From CAMYKD01 sp041617155 (GTDB lineage Bacteria; Pseudomonadota; Alphaproteobacteria; Kiloniellales; JAKSDN01): 27,637 bases of DNA. The number at the start of each line of letters is the position of its first letter. Position 1 is the first letter of the stretch. Below are positions 16,500 through 26,168 of this stretch, piece after piece. A model generated the notes under the pieces. It had not been told where the DNA came from. It ran no database searches and was given only the letters and a program-made list of their open reading frames with translations. The stretch spans positions 1 to 27,637 of the forward strand of contig JBFJPL010000054.1 of the NCBI GenBank assembly GCA_041617155.1. Reading direction: 5' to 3'. The position numbers were made by a program, and so were the translations under genes.

Positions 16500-16519
16500 G
16501 GCACCCACTTCGCGGTGCC
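16500..16519 (+). terminator. Possible terminator hairpin after the small gene pair
   Basis: A perfect 6-bp stem GGCACC (16500–16505) and GGTGCC (16514–16519) with an 8-nt loop lies 28 nt after the stop at 16471. It has no following T-run, so it would be at best an imperfect intrinsic terminator before the ffh promoter. Confidence 0.25.
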
Positions 16520-16573
16520 CGGTCAAGGGTCTTGTGATGCGGGACTCCGGTTCGATGCACCAGGCGGATTGAC

Positions 16574-16602
16574 TTGACCTGATCCGCGTTCGCGCCTAGG
16601 GT
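16574..16602 (+). promoter_or_regulatory. ffh operon promoter
   Basis: TTGACC (16574–16579), 17-nt spacer and TAGGGT (16597–16602) form a typical alphaproteobacterial housekeeping promoter. The -10 keeps the first, second and last bases of TATAAT. The predicted start near 16609 gives a leader of about 120 nt before ffh. Confidence 0.55.
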
Positions 16603-16661
16603 CCGCCCCGCTCAGGCCATGATGGCTTTCTTGGTTCCCAGGAGCCCCGCCAGTCCGCGAG

Positions 16662-16681
16662 TTTCGCGCACTGGCGCGAAA
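16662..16681. promoter_or_regulatory. Perfect palindrome/hairpin in the ffh leader
   Basis: TTTCGCGC (16662–16669), ACTG, GCGCGAAA (16674–16681): a flawless 8-bp stem with a 4-nt loop in the middle of the untranslated leader. An overlapping alternative stem pairs CCAGT (16650–16654) with ACTGG (16670–16674), so two structures are mutually exclusive. It may be an RNA element or a DNA operator. Confidence 0.4.
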
Positions 16682-16727
16682 TGCGTTTGGGCATGGCAAG
16701 GCAACGAAGCGGACCACTTAGCGCGAC

Positions 16728-18092
<1,365 letters not shown>

Positions 18093-18148
18093 ACCGCCGG
18101 ACCCGGCAAATCGACAACATGTGAAGTCAAGGATCAGAAGGAAATCTT

Positions 18149-18826
18149 ATGTCACTGAGAATTAGACTAGCCCGCGGCGGCGCCAAGAAGCGGCCATTCT
18201 ACCGCATCGTGGTGGCCGACTCGCGTAGCCCGCGCGACGGCCGCTTCGTCGAGCGGATCGGCACCTACAACCCGATGGTGCCCAAGGACCATCCCGAGCG
18301 CCTGATCTTCAACGAGGCCCGCGCCAAGCATTGGCTGTCGGTCGGCGCCACGCCGAGCGACCGGGTCGCCCGCTTCTTCGGCCAGGCCAAGTTGATCGAG
18401 ATGCCGGCGATCCCCGAGCAGACCAAGAAGAACCAGCCCAGGGCCAAGACCCAGGAACGCGCGAAGGAGCAGGAAGAGGCCAAAAAGGCCGCTGCCGAGG
18501 CGCCGGTCGAAGAAGCCCCGGCCGAGCAAGCAGCGGCCGAAGCGCCAGCCGCCGAAGAAGCCCCGGCCGAGGAAGCAGCGGCCGAAGCGCCTGGCGCCGA
18601 GGAAGCGCCGGCCGAGGAAGCTGCGGCCGAAGCGCCTGGCGCCGAGGAAGCGCCGGCCGAGGAAGCTGCGGCCGAAGCGCCTGGCGCCGAGGAAGCCCCG
18701 GCCGAGGCTGCCGCGGAGGAGACCGCAGCAGAAGAGCCCGCCGCTGAAGCTGCACCTGCCGAGGAGGCCCCGGCCGAGGCTGCCGCGGAGGAGGCACCGG
18801 CCGAAGACGAAGCCAAAAAGGCCTGA
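18149..18826 (+). CDS. rpsP: Ribosomal protein bS16 with a long Ala/Glu/Pro-rich tail
   Basis: A 225-residue product. Residues 1–85 are a standard bS16 (MSLRIRLARGGAKKRPFYRIVVADSRSPRDGRF ... YNPM ... LSVGATPSDRVARFF), a small-subunit protein needed for 30S assembly. The tail begins with a Lys/Gln/Glu-rich stretch (about 92–112) and continues as about 110 residues of Ala, Glu and Pro made of 15-residue repeats such as AEAPGAEEAPAEEAA. Alphaproteobacterial bS16 often has a short acidic tail; this one is much longer than the domain itself. AAGGA lies 8 nt before the ATG. The tail should be unstructured and strongly acidic, in contrast to the basic core. The gene lies between ffh and rimM as usual. 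Confidence 0.96.
   Translation: MSLRIRLARGGAKKRPFYRIVVADSRSPRDGRFVERIGTYNPMVPKDHPERLIFNEARAKHWLSVGATPSDRVARFFGQAKLIEMPAIPEQTKKNQPRAKTQERAKEQEEAKKAAAEAPVEEAPAEQAAAEAPAAEEAPAEEAAAEAPGAEEAPAEEAAAEAPGAEEAPAEEAAAEAPGAEEAPAEAAAEETAAEEPAAEAAPAEEAPAEAAAEEAPAEDEAKKA
18491..18715 (+). repeat. Five tandem 45-bp repeats in rpsP
   Basis: Five in-frame 45-nt units begin at 18491, 18536, 18581, 18626 and 18671, each coding a 15-residue A/E/P peptide. Units three and four (18581–18625 and 18626–18670) are identical base for base, which indicates recent duplication by slippage or unequal crossing-over. The outer units have diverged at a few codons. Confidence 0.9.
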
Positions 18827-18847
18827 GGCCTCGCGTCGGAGCCGGCG

Positions 18848-19384
18848 ATGGGCGAGCCGCGGGTCTGTGTCGGGGTCATCAAGGGCGCCCACGGAGTGCG
18901 CGGCCTGGTCCGCGTCAAGCCCTTCACCGAGGTGCCGGAGGATATCGCCGCCTACGGCCCGCTCGGCGACGAGACCGGTGCCAAGCGCTACCGCCTGTCG
19001 GTCTCCAGCCGGGCCAAGGATACGCTGCTGGTGCGGATCGAGGGTGTCGGCAATCGGGATCAGGCCCAGGCGCTGGCCGGCACGAAGCTCTACCTGCCCC
19101 GTGCCGCTTTGCCCGAAGTCGAGGAAGAGGAGACTTTCTACCACGCCGACTTGGTGGGCCTGCGTGCGGAGGCTCGGAACGGCAGGCCCTTGGGCCGGGT
19201 TAAGGCGGTGCACAACTTCGGCGCCGGCGACATCCTGGAGCTGGAAGGCGAGGGTGGCGCTGGCCAGATGGTGCCCTTCACCCGTGCCACCGTGCCGCTG
19301 GTCGATCTGGCGGGCGGTCGCGTGGTGATCGAGCCGCCGGCGGAAATCGAGGCCGGTTCGGCGGCCGGAGACGAGACCGACTAG
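18848..19384 (+). CDS. rimM: 16S rRNA processing protein RimM
   Basis: A 178-residue ribosome assembly factor that helps mature the 30S head. The N-terminal RimM domain shows VCVGVIKGAHGVRGLVRVKPFTEVPEDIAAYGPL. The C-terminal PRC-barrel-like domain starts around FYHADLVGLRA and continues GRVKAVHNFGAGDILELEG ... MVPFTRATVPLVDLAGGRVVIEPP. Length is normal. GGAG lies 6 nt before the ATG, and the gene is 21 nt after rpsP, so it is in the same operon. RimM binds near bS19 in the head of the 30S subunit; its linkage to rpsP and trmD is conserved across bacteria. Confidence 0.96.
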   Translation: MGEPRVCVGVIKGAHGVRGLVRVKPFTEVPEDIAAYGPLGDETGAKRYRLSVSSRAKDTLLVRIEGVGNRDQAQALAGTKLYLPRAALPEVEEEETFYHADLVGLRAEARNGRPLGRVKAVHNFGAGDILELEGEGGAGQMVPFTRATVPLVDLAGGRVVIEPPAEIEAGSAAGDETD

Positions 19385-19455
19385 GAGGGGCTGGACAAAG
19401 CCGGCCGAGAGCGGCATAAAACGCGGCTTCTATTCTCTGGCGGTGGACGGGCGGC

Positions 19456-20193
19456 ATGACGGTTCAGGCAATTCCCTGGAGCGCGCGGGTGCTGACCCTG
19501 TTCCCGCAGGTGTTTCCCGGCCCCCTGGGCATCAGCCTGGCCGGCAAGGCGCTGGAGAAGGGGATGTGGCGGCTCGAGGTCCTGGACATCCGGGACTTCG
19601 CGCGCGATAAACACCGGTCCGTCGACGACCAGCCCTTCGGCGGGGGCGCCGGCATGGTGATGCGGCCCGATGTGGTCGATGCGGCCCTGGCCGCGGTTGA
19701 AACACGGGCCGGACCGGTGGTTTACCTGAGCCCGCGCGGGCGCCCATTGGATCAGGCGCTGGCGCGGCGTTTGGCTGCGGAGCGGGGCATGACCCTGCTG
19801 TGCGGCCGCTACGAAGGGGTCGATCAGCGGGTCTTGGATGCCCGTGCGGTCGAAGAAGTCAGCGCCGGCGACTACCTGCTTTCGGGCGGTGAGCCGGCGG
19901 CCCTGGTCTTGCTGGACGCGGTTGTGCGTCTGCTGCCGGGGGTGATGGGCAACGAGGCGAGTTTGGAGGAGGAATCCTTCGAGCGGGGGCTCCTGGAGTA
20001 CCCGCACTATACGCGCCCCGCGGCGTGGCAGGGCTTGGAAGTGCCGGAGGTTCTGGTTTCCGGCCACCACGAAAAGGTCCGTCGCTGGCGCCGGGACGAG
20101 GCGGAAAGAATTACGCGGCAGCGCCGCCCGGACCTCTGGGCGCGCTACCAGGCAAGACAACGAGACGCTAAGAAAAGCGACGGCCAAGGATGA
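19456..20193 (+). CDS. trmD: tRNA (guanine37-N1)-methyltransferase
   Basis: A 245-residue SPOUT-class methyltransferase that makes m1G37 and prevents +1 frameshifting. The trefoil-knot SAM site is visible in VVYLSPRGRPLDQAL, LLCGRYEGVDQRVLDA and SAGDYLLSGGEPAALVLLDAVVRLLPGVMGN. The N-terminal VLTLFPQVFPGPLGISLAGKALEKG and the loop HRSVDDQPFGGGAGMVMRPD are diagnostic. The C-terminal domain has HYTRPAAWQGLEVPEVLVSGHHEKVRRWR. The start ATG at 19456 fits the conserved N-terminus, with only a weak Shine-Dalgarno sequence. It follows rimM after 71 nt and almost touches rplS (the stop ends 5 nt before the chosen rplS start). Confidence 0.97.
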   Translation: MTVQAIPWSARVLTLFPQVFPGPLGISLAGKALEKGMWRLEVLDIRDFARDKHRSVDDQPFGGGAGMVMRPDVVDAALAAVETRAGPVVYLSPRGRPLDQALARRLAAERGMTLLCGRYEGVDQRVLDARAVEEVSAGDYLLSGGEPAALVLLDAVVRLLPGVMGNEASLEEESFERGLLEYPHYTRPAAWQGLEVPEVLVSGHHEKVRRWRRDEAERITRQRRPDLWARYQARQRDAKKSDGQG

Positions 20194-20198
20194 AAGCC

Positions 20199-20684
20199 AT
20201 GAACACGATCAAGCAGCTCGAGCAAGAGCAGGTGGCCAAGTTGACCCAGGAGCGCGAGCTGCCCGAGTTCAGCCCGGGCGACACCGTGCGCGTCAACGTC
20301 AAGGTGGTCGAGGGCACGCGCGAGCGCATCCAGGCCTTCGAGGGCGTGTGCATCGCGCGCAAGAACCGCGGCCTCAACTCCTCCTTCACCGTGCGCAAGA
20401 TCTCTTACGGCGAAGGCGTCGAGCGCATCTTCCCGCTGCACAGCCCGCGGATTGCCTCGCTCGAGCTGGTGCGCCGCGGCGACGTGCGCCGGGCCAAGCT
20501 CTATTATCTGCGCGGCCGCACCGGCAAGCGGGCGCGGATCGCCGAGAAGACCACCGGCGCCGCCGGCAAGGCGGCCCAGAGCGAACGCGAAGTCGCGGCC
20601 GCGGCCAAGGCGGAGAGCCGCGCGGTCGCCCAGCAGACCAAGCAGACCAAGCAGAAGGGCGAGGTCGAGCCGGTCGAAGGCTGA
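20199..20684 (+). CDS. rplS: Ribosomal protein bL19
   Basis: A 161-residue large-subunit protein located at the 30S–50S interface. The core, about residues 1–115, contains NTIKQLEQEQVAKL, FSPGDTVRVNVKVVEGTRERIQAFEGVCIARKNRGLNSSFTVRKISYGEGVERIFPLHSP and KLYYLRGRTGKRARI. A charged Ala/Lys/Gln-rich tail of about 40 residues follows (AAQSEREVAAAAKAESRA), common in alphaproteobacteria. Two starts compete: the ATG at 20190 overlaps the trmD stop as ATGA, and the ATG at 20199 has AAGGA 8 nt upstream and the conserved MNTIKQLE N-terminus. I prefer 20199. It is the last gene of the ffh–rpsP–rimM–trmD operon. Confidence 0.96.
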   Translation: MNTIKQLEQEQVAKLTQERELPEFSPGDTVRVNVKVVEGTRERIQAFEGVCIARKNRGLNSSFTVRKISYGEGVERIFPLHSPRIASLELVRRGDVRRAKLYYLRGRTGKRARIAEKTTGAAGKAAQSEREVAAAAKAESRAVAQQTKQTKQKGEVEPVEG

Positions 20685-20685
20685 G

Positions 20686-20706
20686 CCTCCGCACATTACG
20701 CGGGGG
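20686..20706 (+). terminator. Possible terminator after rplS
   Basis: Immediately after the rplS stop, CCTCCGC (20686–20692) can pair with GCGGGGG (20700–20706) as a 7-bp stem with one G-U pair and a 7-nt loop. The following bases are ACTTCG, not a T-run, so efficiency is doubtful. Confidence 0.35.
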
Positions 20707-20740
20707 ACTTCGCGCCGCGCTCACCCCGCGCCGCTGCACT

Positions 20741-20769
20741 TTGCCCGGACCGTACCGGCGCGCTATTCT
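20741..20769 (+). promoter_or_regulatory. Candidate leuC promoter
   Basis: TTGCCC (20741–20746), 17-nt spacer, TATTCT (20764–20769). Each hexamer matches the consensus at four positions, and the start would fall near 20776, about 58 nt before leuC. Confidence 0.45.
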
Positions 20770-20785
20770 TGCGCTTGATTGAGCG

Positions 20786-20810
20786 CCGGTCCCGCTTGAG
20801 GGGCCGGTTT
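20786..20810 (+). terminator. Hairpin plus T-run in the leuC leader (terminator or attenuator)
   Basis: CCGGTCCC (20786–20793) pairs with GGGGCCGG (20800–20807) over 8 bp with one G-U pair and a 6-nt loop, followed by TTT. It lies between the candidate leuC promoter and the leuC ribosome binding site. It could stop read-through from the rplS operon or act as an attenuator; I find no leucine-rich leader peptide. Confidence 0.4.
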
Positions 20811-20833
20811 GCAGGTTCCTGGAGGACCGAACC

Positions 20834-22252
<1,419 letters not shown>

Positions 22253-22284
22253 GATCCGCTGGGCCCAATCCCGCAATGCGGATC
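22253..22284 (+). terminator. Possible leuC terminator hairpin
   Basis: Directly after the leuC stop, GATCCGC (22253–22259) and GCGGATC (22278–22284) form a perfect 7-bp stem around an 18-nt loop that has its own GGGCCC palindrome. It is followed by AAAAAA, not T, so it is not a classical intrinsic terminator on the plus strand. Confidence 0.35.
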
Positions 22285-22406
22285 AAAAAAGCGCCGCCGT
22301 AATTCTCCAGCTTCCTTGGGCGACAAGGCGCCAGGCGGTTACTTAAAGCCATCGATTTCATCGAAGCCAGTTTGACCGCGGCCGCACGGATTCAAAAGAA
22401 CTTGGG

Positions 22407-22434
22407 TTGCACTAAACTTGTCTCGGCCTATCTT
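22407..22434 (+). promoter_or_regulatory. Candidate promoter of the first L,D-transpeptidase gene
   Basis: TTGCAC (22407–22412), 16-nt spacer, TATCTT (22429–22434), about 31 nt before the ATG. The region from here to the start codon, including GGGGAAGGAA, aligns with the region before the second transpeptidase gene, so the control region was duplicated along with the gene. Confidence 0.35.
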
Positions 22435-22465
22435 CCTCAAGTGTTGCAAGGGGAAGGAAACCGCA

Positions 22466-24106
22466 ATGCTCAGCAGACTTGCTCTGTTTGTTTTGGTGCC
22501 GCTGCTGCTCGCCGCGTGGCCGGCATCGGCCGTTGGGCTCGCCGAGGCGCTCACTCGCGAGCTGAACTCCGGCGCTCAATCGGTGGAGTCGGACGACGAG
22601 GCGGCCATTTTCGCCAACCTGGTACTGTTCTATTCGGACCGGAACTTGGCGCCCCTCTGGGTGACCACCCAAGGGGCGACCGAGCGGGCATTGCAGCTTT
22701 CCACGATTCTCGCCGCGGCTGATGAAGACGCGCTCGACCCCGACGACTACGGCGCCGCCGCCATAGATGCGCTGCTAGGCGCGACCCGCGCGGACCTGCT
22801 GGCGCAACTCGAGGTGCGCTTGAGCTTGGGGCTCGTGAAGTTCGTCGCCGACCTGGGCCAAGGCCGGGTCACGCCCCAGGTCGCGGACCTCGATCTCTTC
22901 GTGCTGCGCGACGAGGTCGACAAGGCCCGGGTCATGGGCGCGGTCGCCGACGCCGCCGACCTGGCAGCCTTCGTCGGCCTGTTTCGGCCCCAGACACCGC
23001 GCTACGATCGATTGAAGGCGGCGCTGGCGCGCTATCGGGCGATCGCGCGCAGCGGGGGGTGGACCGCCGTTCCTGCCGGACCGACCCTGAAGCCCGGCAT
23101 GAGCGATCCCCGTGTCGGTCTGCTGCGCGACCGGCTCAAGCTGTGGGGTGATCTATCGCAGGAAAAGGACCGGGCGCTCTCGGGCGGCGATCCGGATTTC
23201 TACGACGACGATCTGGTCGAGGCCGTGGAGACCATGCAGACCCGCCATGGTCTCGAGGTCGACGGCGCCGTCGGACGGCAGACCCTCGAGGCATTCAACG
23301 TCCCGGTCGAAGCGCGCATCGAGCAGATGATCGTGAACCTGGAGCGTCGGCGCTGGATGCCTGACGACCTGGGGCGGCGTTACGTCTTCGTCAACCTGGC
23401 GGACTTCACGCTCAAGGTCGTGGACGAACCCAAGACGGTGCTCGATATGCGCGTGGTGATCGGCAAGACCTATCACATGACGCCGGTGTTCAGCGGCAAC
23501 ATGACCTATCTGGAGATCAATCCCTATTGGCACGTGCCACCGAGCATCGCCCGCAACGAGCTCTTACCCAAGATCAAGCAGAACGTGAACTATCTCGCCG
23601 ACAACAAGTTCACCGTCTTCAGTGATTGGGGCGGCGACGCCGGTGTGGTCAATCCCGAAGAGGTCGACTGGACCCGCTACTCCGGCACCAAGTTTCCCTT
23701 CAAACTGCGCCAGAGTTCGGGCGACGGAAATGCGCTCGGCCGGCTCAAGTTCATGTTCCCCAACCGCTTCAACGTCTATCTGCACGATACCCCGGCCAGG
23801 TCGCTGTTCCGCAAGGCCCAGCGCGATTTCAGCCACGGCTGTATCCGGGTACAGGACCCGCCGGGGTTGGCCGAGGTCGTGCTGGCGGAAACGACCGGCT
23901 GGTCGTTGGACCGGATCCAATCGGCCATCGACTCGGGCGAACGCACGATCGTCACGCTGGCCGAGCCCCTGCCGGTCCACATCGGCTATCTGACGTCCTG
24001 GGTGAACAAGGACGGCAGCATCCACTTCCGCCAGGACATCTACGACCGCGATCACACGCTGGCCGACGCGCTGCTCGGGACTCGGGCGATGCGCGTGAGT
24101 TACTAG
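22466..24106 (+). CDS. YcbB/LdtD-like L,D-transpeptidase, copy 1
   Basis: A 546-residue exported enzyme of the YcbB family, which makes 3-3 crosslinks in peptidoglycan. Order: Sec signal peptide (MLSRLALFVLVPLLLAAWPASA); an N-terminal helical scaffold (about 25–200) with DEDALDPDDYGAAAID; a peptidoglycan-binding repeat (about 212–285, SDPRVGLLRDRLKLWGDL ... MQTRHGLEVDGAVGRQTLEAFNVP); and the YkuD catalytic domain (from about 305). The catalytic His440 is in YLHDTP and the nucleophile Cys459 in FSHGCIRV. The ATG at 22466 has AAGGAA 5 nt upstream and gives the signal peptide. Length is close to the usual YcbB. It sits between leuC and a relic of leuC, upstream of a paralogue of exactly the same length. 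Confidence 0.92.
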   Translation: MLSRLALFVLVPLLLAAWPASAVGLAEALTRELNSGAQSVESDDEAAIFANLVLFYSDRNLAPLWVTTQGATERALQLSTILAAADEDALDPDDYGAAAIDALLGATRADLLAQLEVRLSLGLVKFVADLGQGRVTPQVADLDLFVLRDEVDKARVMGAVADAADLAAFVGLFRPQTPRYDRLKAALARYRAIARSGGWTAVPAGPTLKPGMSDPRVGLLRDRLKLWGDLSQEKDRALSGGDPDFYDDDLVEAVETMQTRHGLEVDGAVGRQTLEAFNVPVEARIEQMIVNLERRRWMPDDLGRRYVFVNLADFTLKVVDEPKTVLDMRVVIGKTYHMTPVFSGNMTYLEINPYWHVPPSIARNELLPKIKQNVNYLADNKFTVFSDWGGDAGVVNPEEVDWTRYSGTKFPFKLRQSSGDGNALGRLKFMFPNRFNVYLHDTPARSLFRKAQRDFSHGCIRVQDPPGLAEVVLAETTGWSLDRIQSAIDSGERTIVTLAEPLPVHIGYLTSWVNKDGSIHFRQDIYDRDHTLADALLGTRAMRVSY

Positions 24107-24122
24107 AGCCGAGGCTTCGTGC

Positions 24123-24182
24123 CCCGCCATGGCTGCCGCGGCGGCCATCACGGGGCGGATTGCCGACGTGCGGGAGCTGGTC
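24123..24182 (+). pseudogene. leuC: Relic of the last 20 codons of a second leuC
   Basis: Read in frame from 24123, the 20 codons give PAMAAAAA ... RIADVRELV, identical to the C-terminus of the intact leuC (ending 22252) at 19 of 20 positions, with one Val-to-Ile change. Fourteen of the 20 codons differ at the DNA level, 13 of them silently. The stop is missing: the frame runs on as GSGVG. It begins 16 nt after the stop of transpeptidase copy 1 and lies upstream of copy 2, exactly where the leuC tail would be if a leuC had preceded copy 2. It is not expected to be translated. Confidence 0.85.
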
Positions 24183-24285
24183 GGCTCAGGCGTCGGGTTG
24201 CGGCTGCGACTCGGCGCACAGCATCGAACGAGCTGCTGTAGCCGCTTGGCCGAACAAAACCCTGGCCTGAACCACGGTTCCCCTG

Positions 24286-24291
24286 GATAAT
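24286..24291 (+). promoter_or_regulatory. Candidate -10 of the second L,D-transpeptidase gene
   Basis: GATAAT matches the -10 consensus at 5 of 6 positions, about 35 nt before the GTG start. The -35 is weak. This stretch through GGGGAAGGAA aligns with the promoter region of the first copy. Confidence 0.35.
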
Positions 24292-24326
24292 TTCTCCTTG
24301 GGTTGGCTACGGGGAAGGAAGAGGCG

Positions 24327-25967
24327 GTGCTTAGACGTGTCCGGTCGTCGGCGATCGCGTTGCTGTTGTTGGCGGCGGGACCGGCCTTGGCGGCAAGCTT
24401 TCCCGAACAGCTGGTCAGCGAGCTCGACGCGGTCGCTCATGCGACCCAGACGGAAGATGCGGCCGCCACTCTGGGCAAGCTCTTCAAGTTCTACAGCGAA
24501 CGCGGCATGGCGCCGATCTGGGTAACGCCCCAAGAGGCGACAGCACGCGCTTTCGAGGTCGCGGCGATCCTTGCCGCGGCCGATCACGATGGGCTCGACC
24601 CCGATGACTACGGCGCGGCCGCGATCGACCCGCTTCTGAGCGCCGGCCGCTCGGACCTCCTGGCCCAACTCGAGGTGCGCTTGAGCCTCGGTCTCATGAA
24701 GTTCGCCGCCGACCTGGCGCAGGGCCGGGTAACGCCGCAAGTCGCCGATCTCGAGACCTTCGCATTTCGCGAAGAGGTGGACAAAGCCGCGGTCATAGCG
24801 GCCGCCGCCGAGGCCTCCTCGCTGTCGGATTTCGTCGCCAAATACCGGCCCCGCACACCGCGTTACGACAGCTTGAAGCAGGCGCTTGCCCGCTATCGAC
24901 AGTTGGCCCGTAGCGGCGGCTGGGCGCCGATCCCGGGCGGACCCAGCCTCAAGGCCGGCACGAGCGATCCCCGTGTGGGCCTGGTGCGCGCGCGGCTCCG
25001 ACTCTGGGGCGACCTGGCGGCACAGGACGACCGGGCGCTTTCGGGCGGCGACCCGGACTTCTACGATGAGGCGCTCGTCAAGGCCGTGATAGCCATGCAG
25101 TTGCGCCACGGCCTGGAGACGGATGGCGCCATCGGGCAGCTTACGCTCGAGGCGTTCAACGTGCCGGTCGAAGCGCGCATCGAGCAGATCATCCTGAACC
25201 TCGAGCGGCGGCGCTGGATGCCCGACGACCTAGGAGCGCGATATGTCCTGGTCAATCTCGCGGACTTCACGCTCGAGGTCGTGGACGGGTCGCAAACCGT
25301 CCTCGACATGCGCGTGGTGATCGGCAAGCGCTACAACAAGACACCGGTGTTCAGCGGCAACATGACGTATCTGGAGATAAATCCCTACTGGCACGTGCCG
25401 CCCAACATCGCCCGCAAGGAGCTGCTGCCGAAGATCCTGAAAAACGCGAGCTTTCTGCAAGACAACAAATTCGAGGTCTTCAGCGACTGGAGCAGCGACG
25501 CCTCGGTGATCGACCCGGTCACGATCGATTGGGCCGCGTATGCCGGCGCAAAATTCCCCTACAAATTGCGCCAGAACCCGGGCGACGGGAATGCCCTCGG
25601 GCGCATCAAGTTCATGTTTCCCAATCGCTACAACGTCTATCTTCACGACACGCCGTCCAAATCGCTGTTCAACAGGCAGCGGCGTGATTTCAGCTATGGC
25701 TGTATCCGGGTCGAGCGCCCTGTCGAGATGGCCGAGTTTGTCCTGGCCAAGACGCCGGGTTGGACGCTGGAGAAAATCAAAGCCACGATCGACTCCGGCG
25801 AGCGGACGGTCGTGCCGCTCGCCAAACCGATTCCGGTCCATATCAGCTACCTGACATCCTGGGTGACCAACGACGGCACCGTCCACTTCCGCAAGGACAT
25901 CTACGACCGTGATCATGCGCTGGCCGAAGCGCTGCTCGGCCCGCGGGCGAGCCGCGAGCGCTACTAA
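24327..25967 (+). CDS. YcbB/LdtD-like L,D-transpeptidase, copy 2
   Basis: A 546-residue paralogue of the preceding gene, alignable end to end without obvious gaps and strongly similar throughout, with blocks such as VPVEARIEQ, LNLERRRWMPDDLG and VFSGNMTYLEINPYWHVPP shared. It has its own signal peptide (MLRRVRSSAIALLLLAAGPALA), scaffold, peptidoglycan-binding repeat and YkuD domain. Catalytic His440 and Cys459 are kept. However, the residue two before the cysteine, nearly always His in YkuD enzymes (SHGC), is Tyr here (SYGC). The start is GTG at 24327: AAGGAA is about 6 nt upstream and it aligns exactly with the ATG of copy 1. The next gene downstream is a MepK-like peptidoglycan endopeptidase. 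Confidence 0.9.
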   Translation: MLRRVRSSAIALLLLAAGPALAASFPEQLVSELDAVAHATQTEDAAATLGKLFKFYSERGMAPIWVTPQEATARAFEVAAILAAADHDGLDPDDYGAAAIDPLLSAGRSDLLAQLEVRLSLGLMKFAADLAQGRVTPQVADLETFAFREEVDKAAVIAAAAEASSLSDFVAKYRPRTPRYDSLKQALARYRQLARSGGWAPIPGGPSLKAGTSDPRVGLVRARLRLWGDLAAQDDRALSGGDPDFYDEALVKAVIAMQLRHGLETDGAIGQLTLEAFNVPVEARIEQIILNLERRRWMPDDLGARYVLVNLADFTLEVVDGSQTVLDMRVVIGKRYNKTPVFSGNMTYLEINPYWHVPPNIARKELLPKILKNASFLQDNKFEVFSDWSSDASVIDPVTIDWAAYAGAKFPYKLRQNPGDGNALGRIKFMFPNRYNVYLHDTPSKSLFNRQRRDFSYGCIRVERPVEMAEFVLAKTPGWTLEKIKATIDSGERTVVPLAKPIPVHISYLTSWVTNDGTVHFRKDIYDRDHALAEALLGPRASRERY

Positions 25968-26040
25968 GGTCGCTGAGATCCGCAGCACGCCGCTTGGCGA
26001 CGTCTGGCGCCCGGGCTGTCCGAAGCCTGGTGGACGGGAA

Positions 26041-26057
26041 AAATCGAATTACGATTT
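26041..26057. promoter_or_regulatory. Inverted repeat upstream of the DUF882 gene
   Basis: AAATCG (26041–26046), 5 nt, CGATTT (26052–26057): perfect 6-bp arms in a short AT-rich patch about 110 nt before the DUF882 gene. It is operator-like in form; nothing further can be said. The rest of 25968–26168 shows no gene. Confidence 0.25.
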
Positions 26058-26168
26058 AGCTTAGCCTCTTGCGCGCGGTCATCAGGCGATGTATGGGGTT
26101 CTTGAGCACGGGTTCGTCTTGGGGAGCGAACCTTTCTCGCCGTCTCGACCAACACAACACAGCGCTTG

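Noticed and set aside
16007..16504. A 165-codon minus-strand frame across the pilin-like gene region
   Set aside because: It overlaps two plus-strand genes joined by an ATGA overlap and preceded by a promoter; its sequence has no recognisable domain and no clear ribosome binding site.
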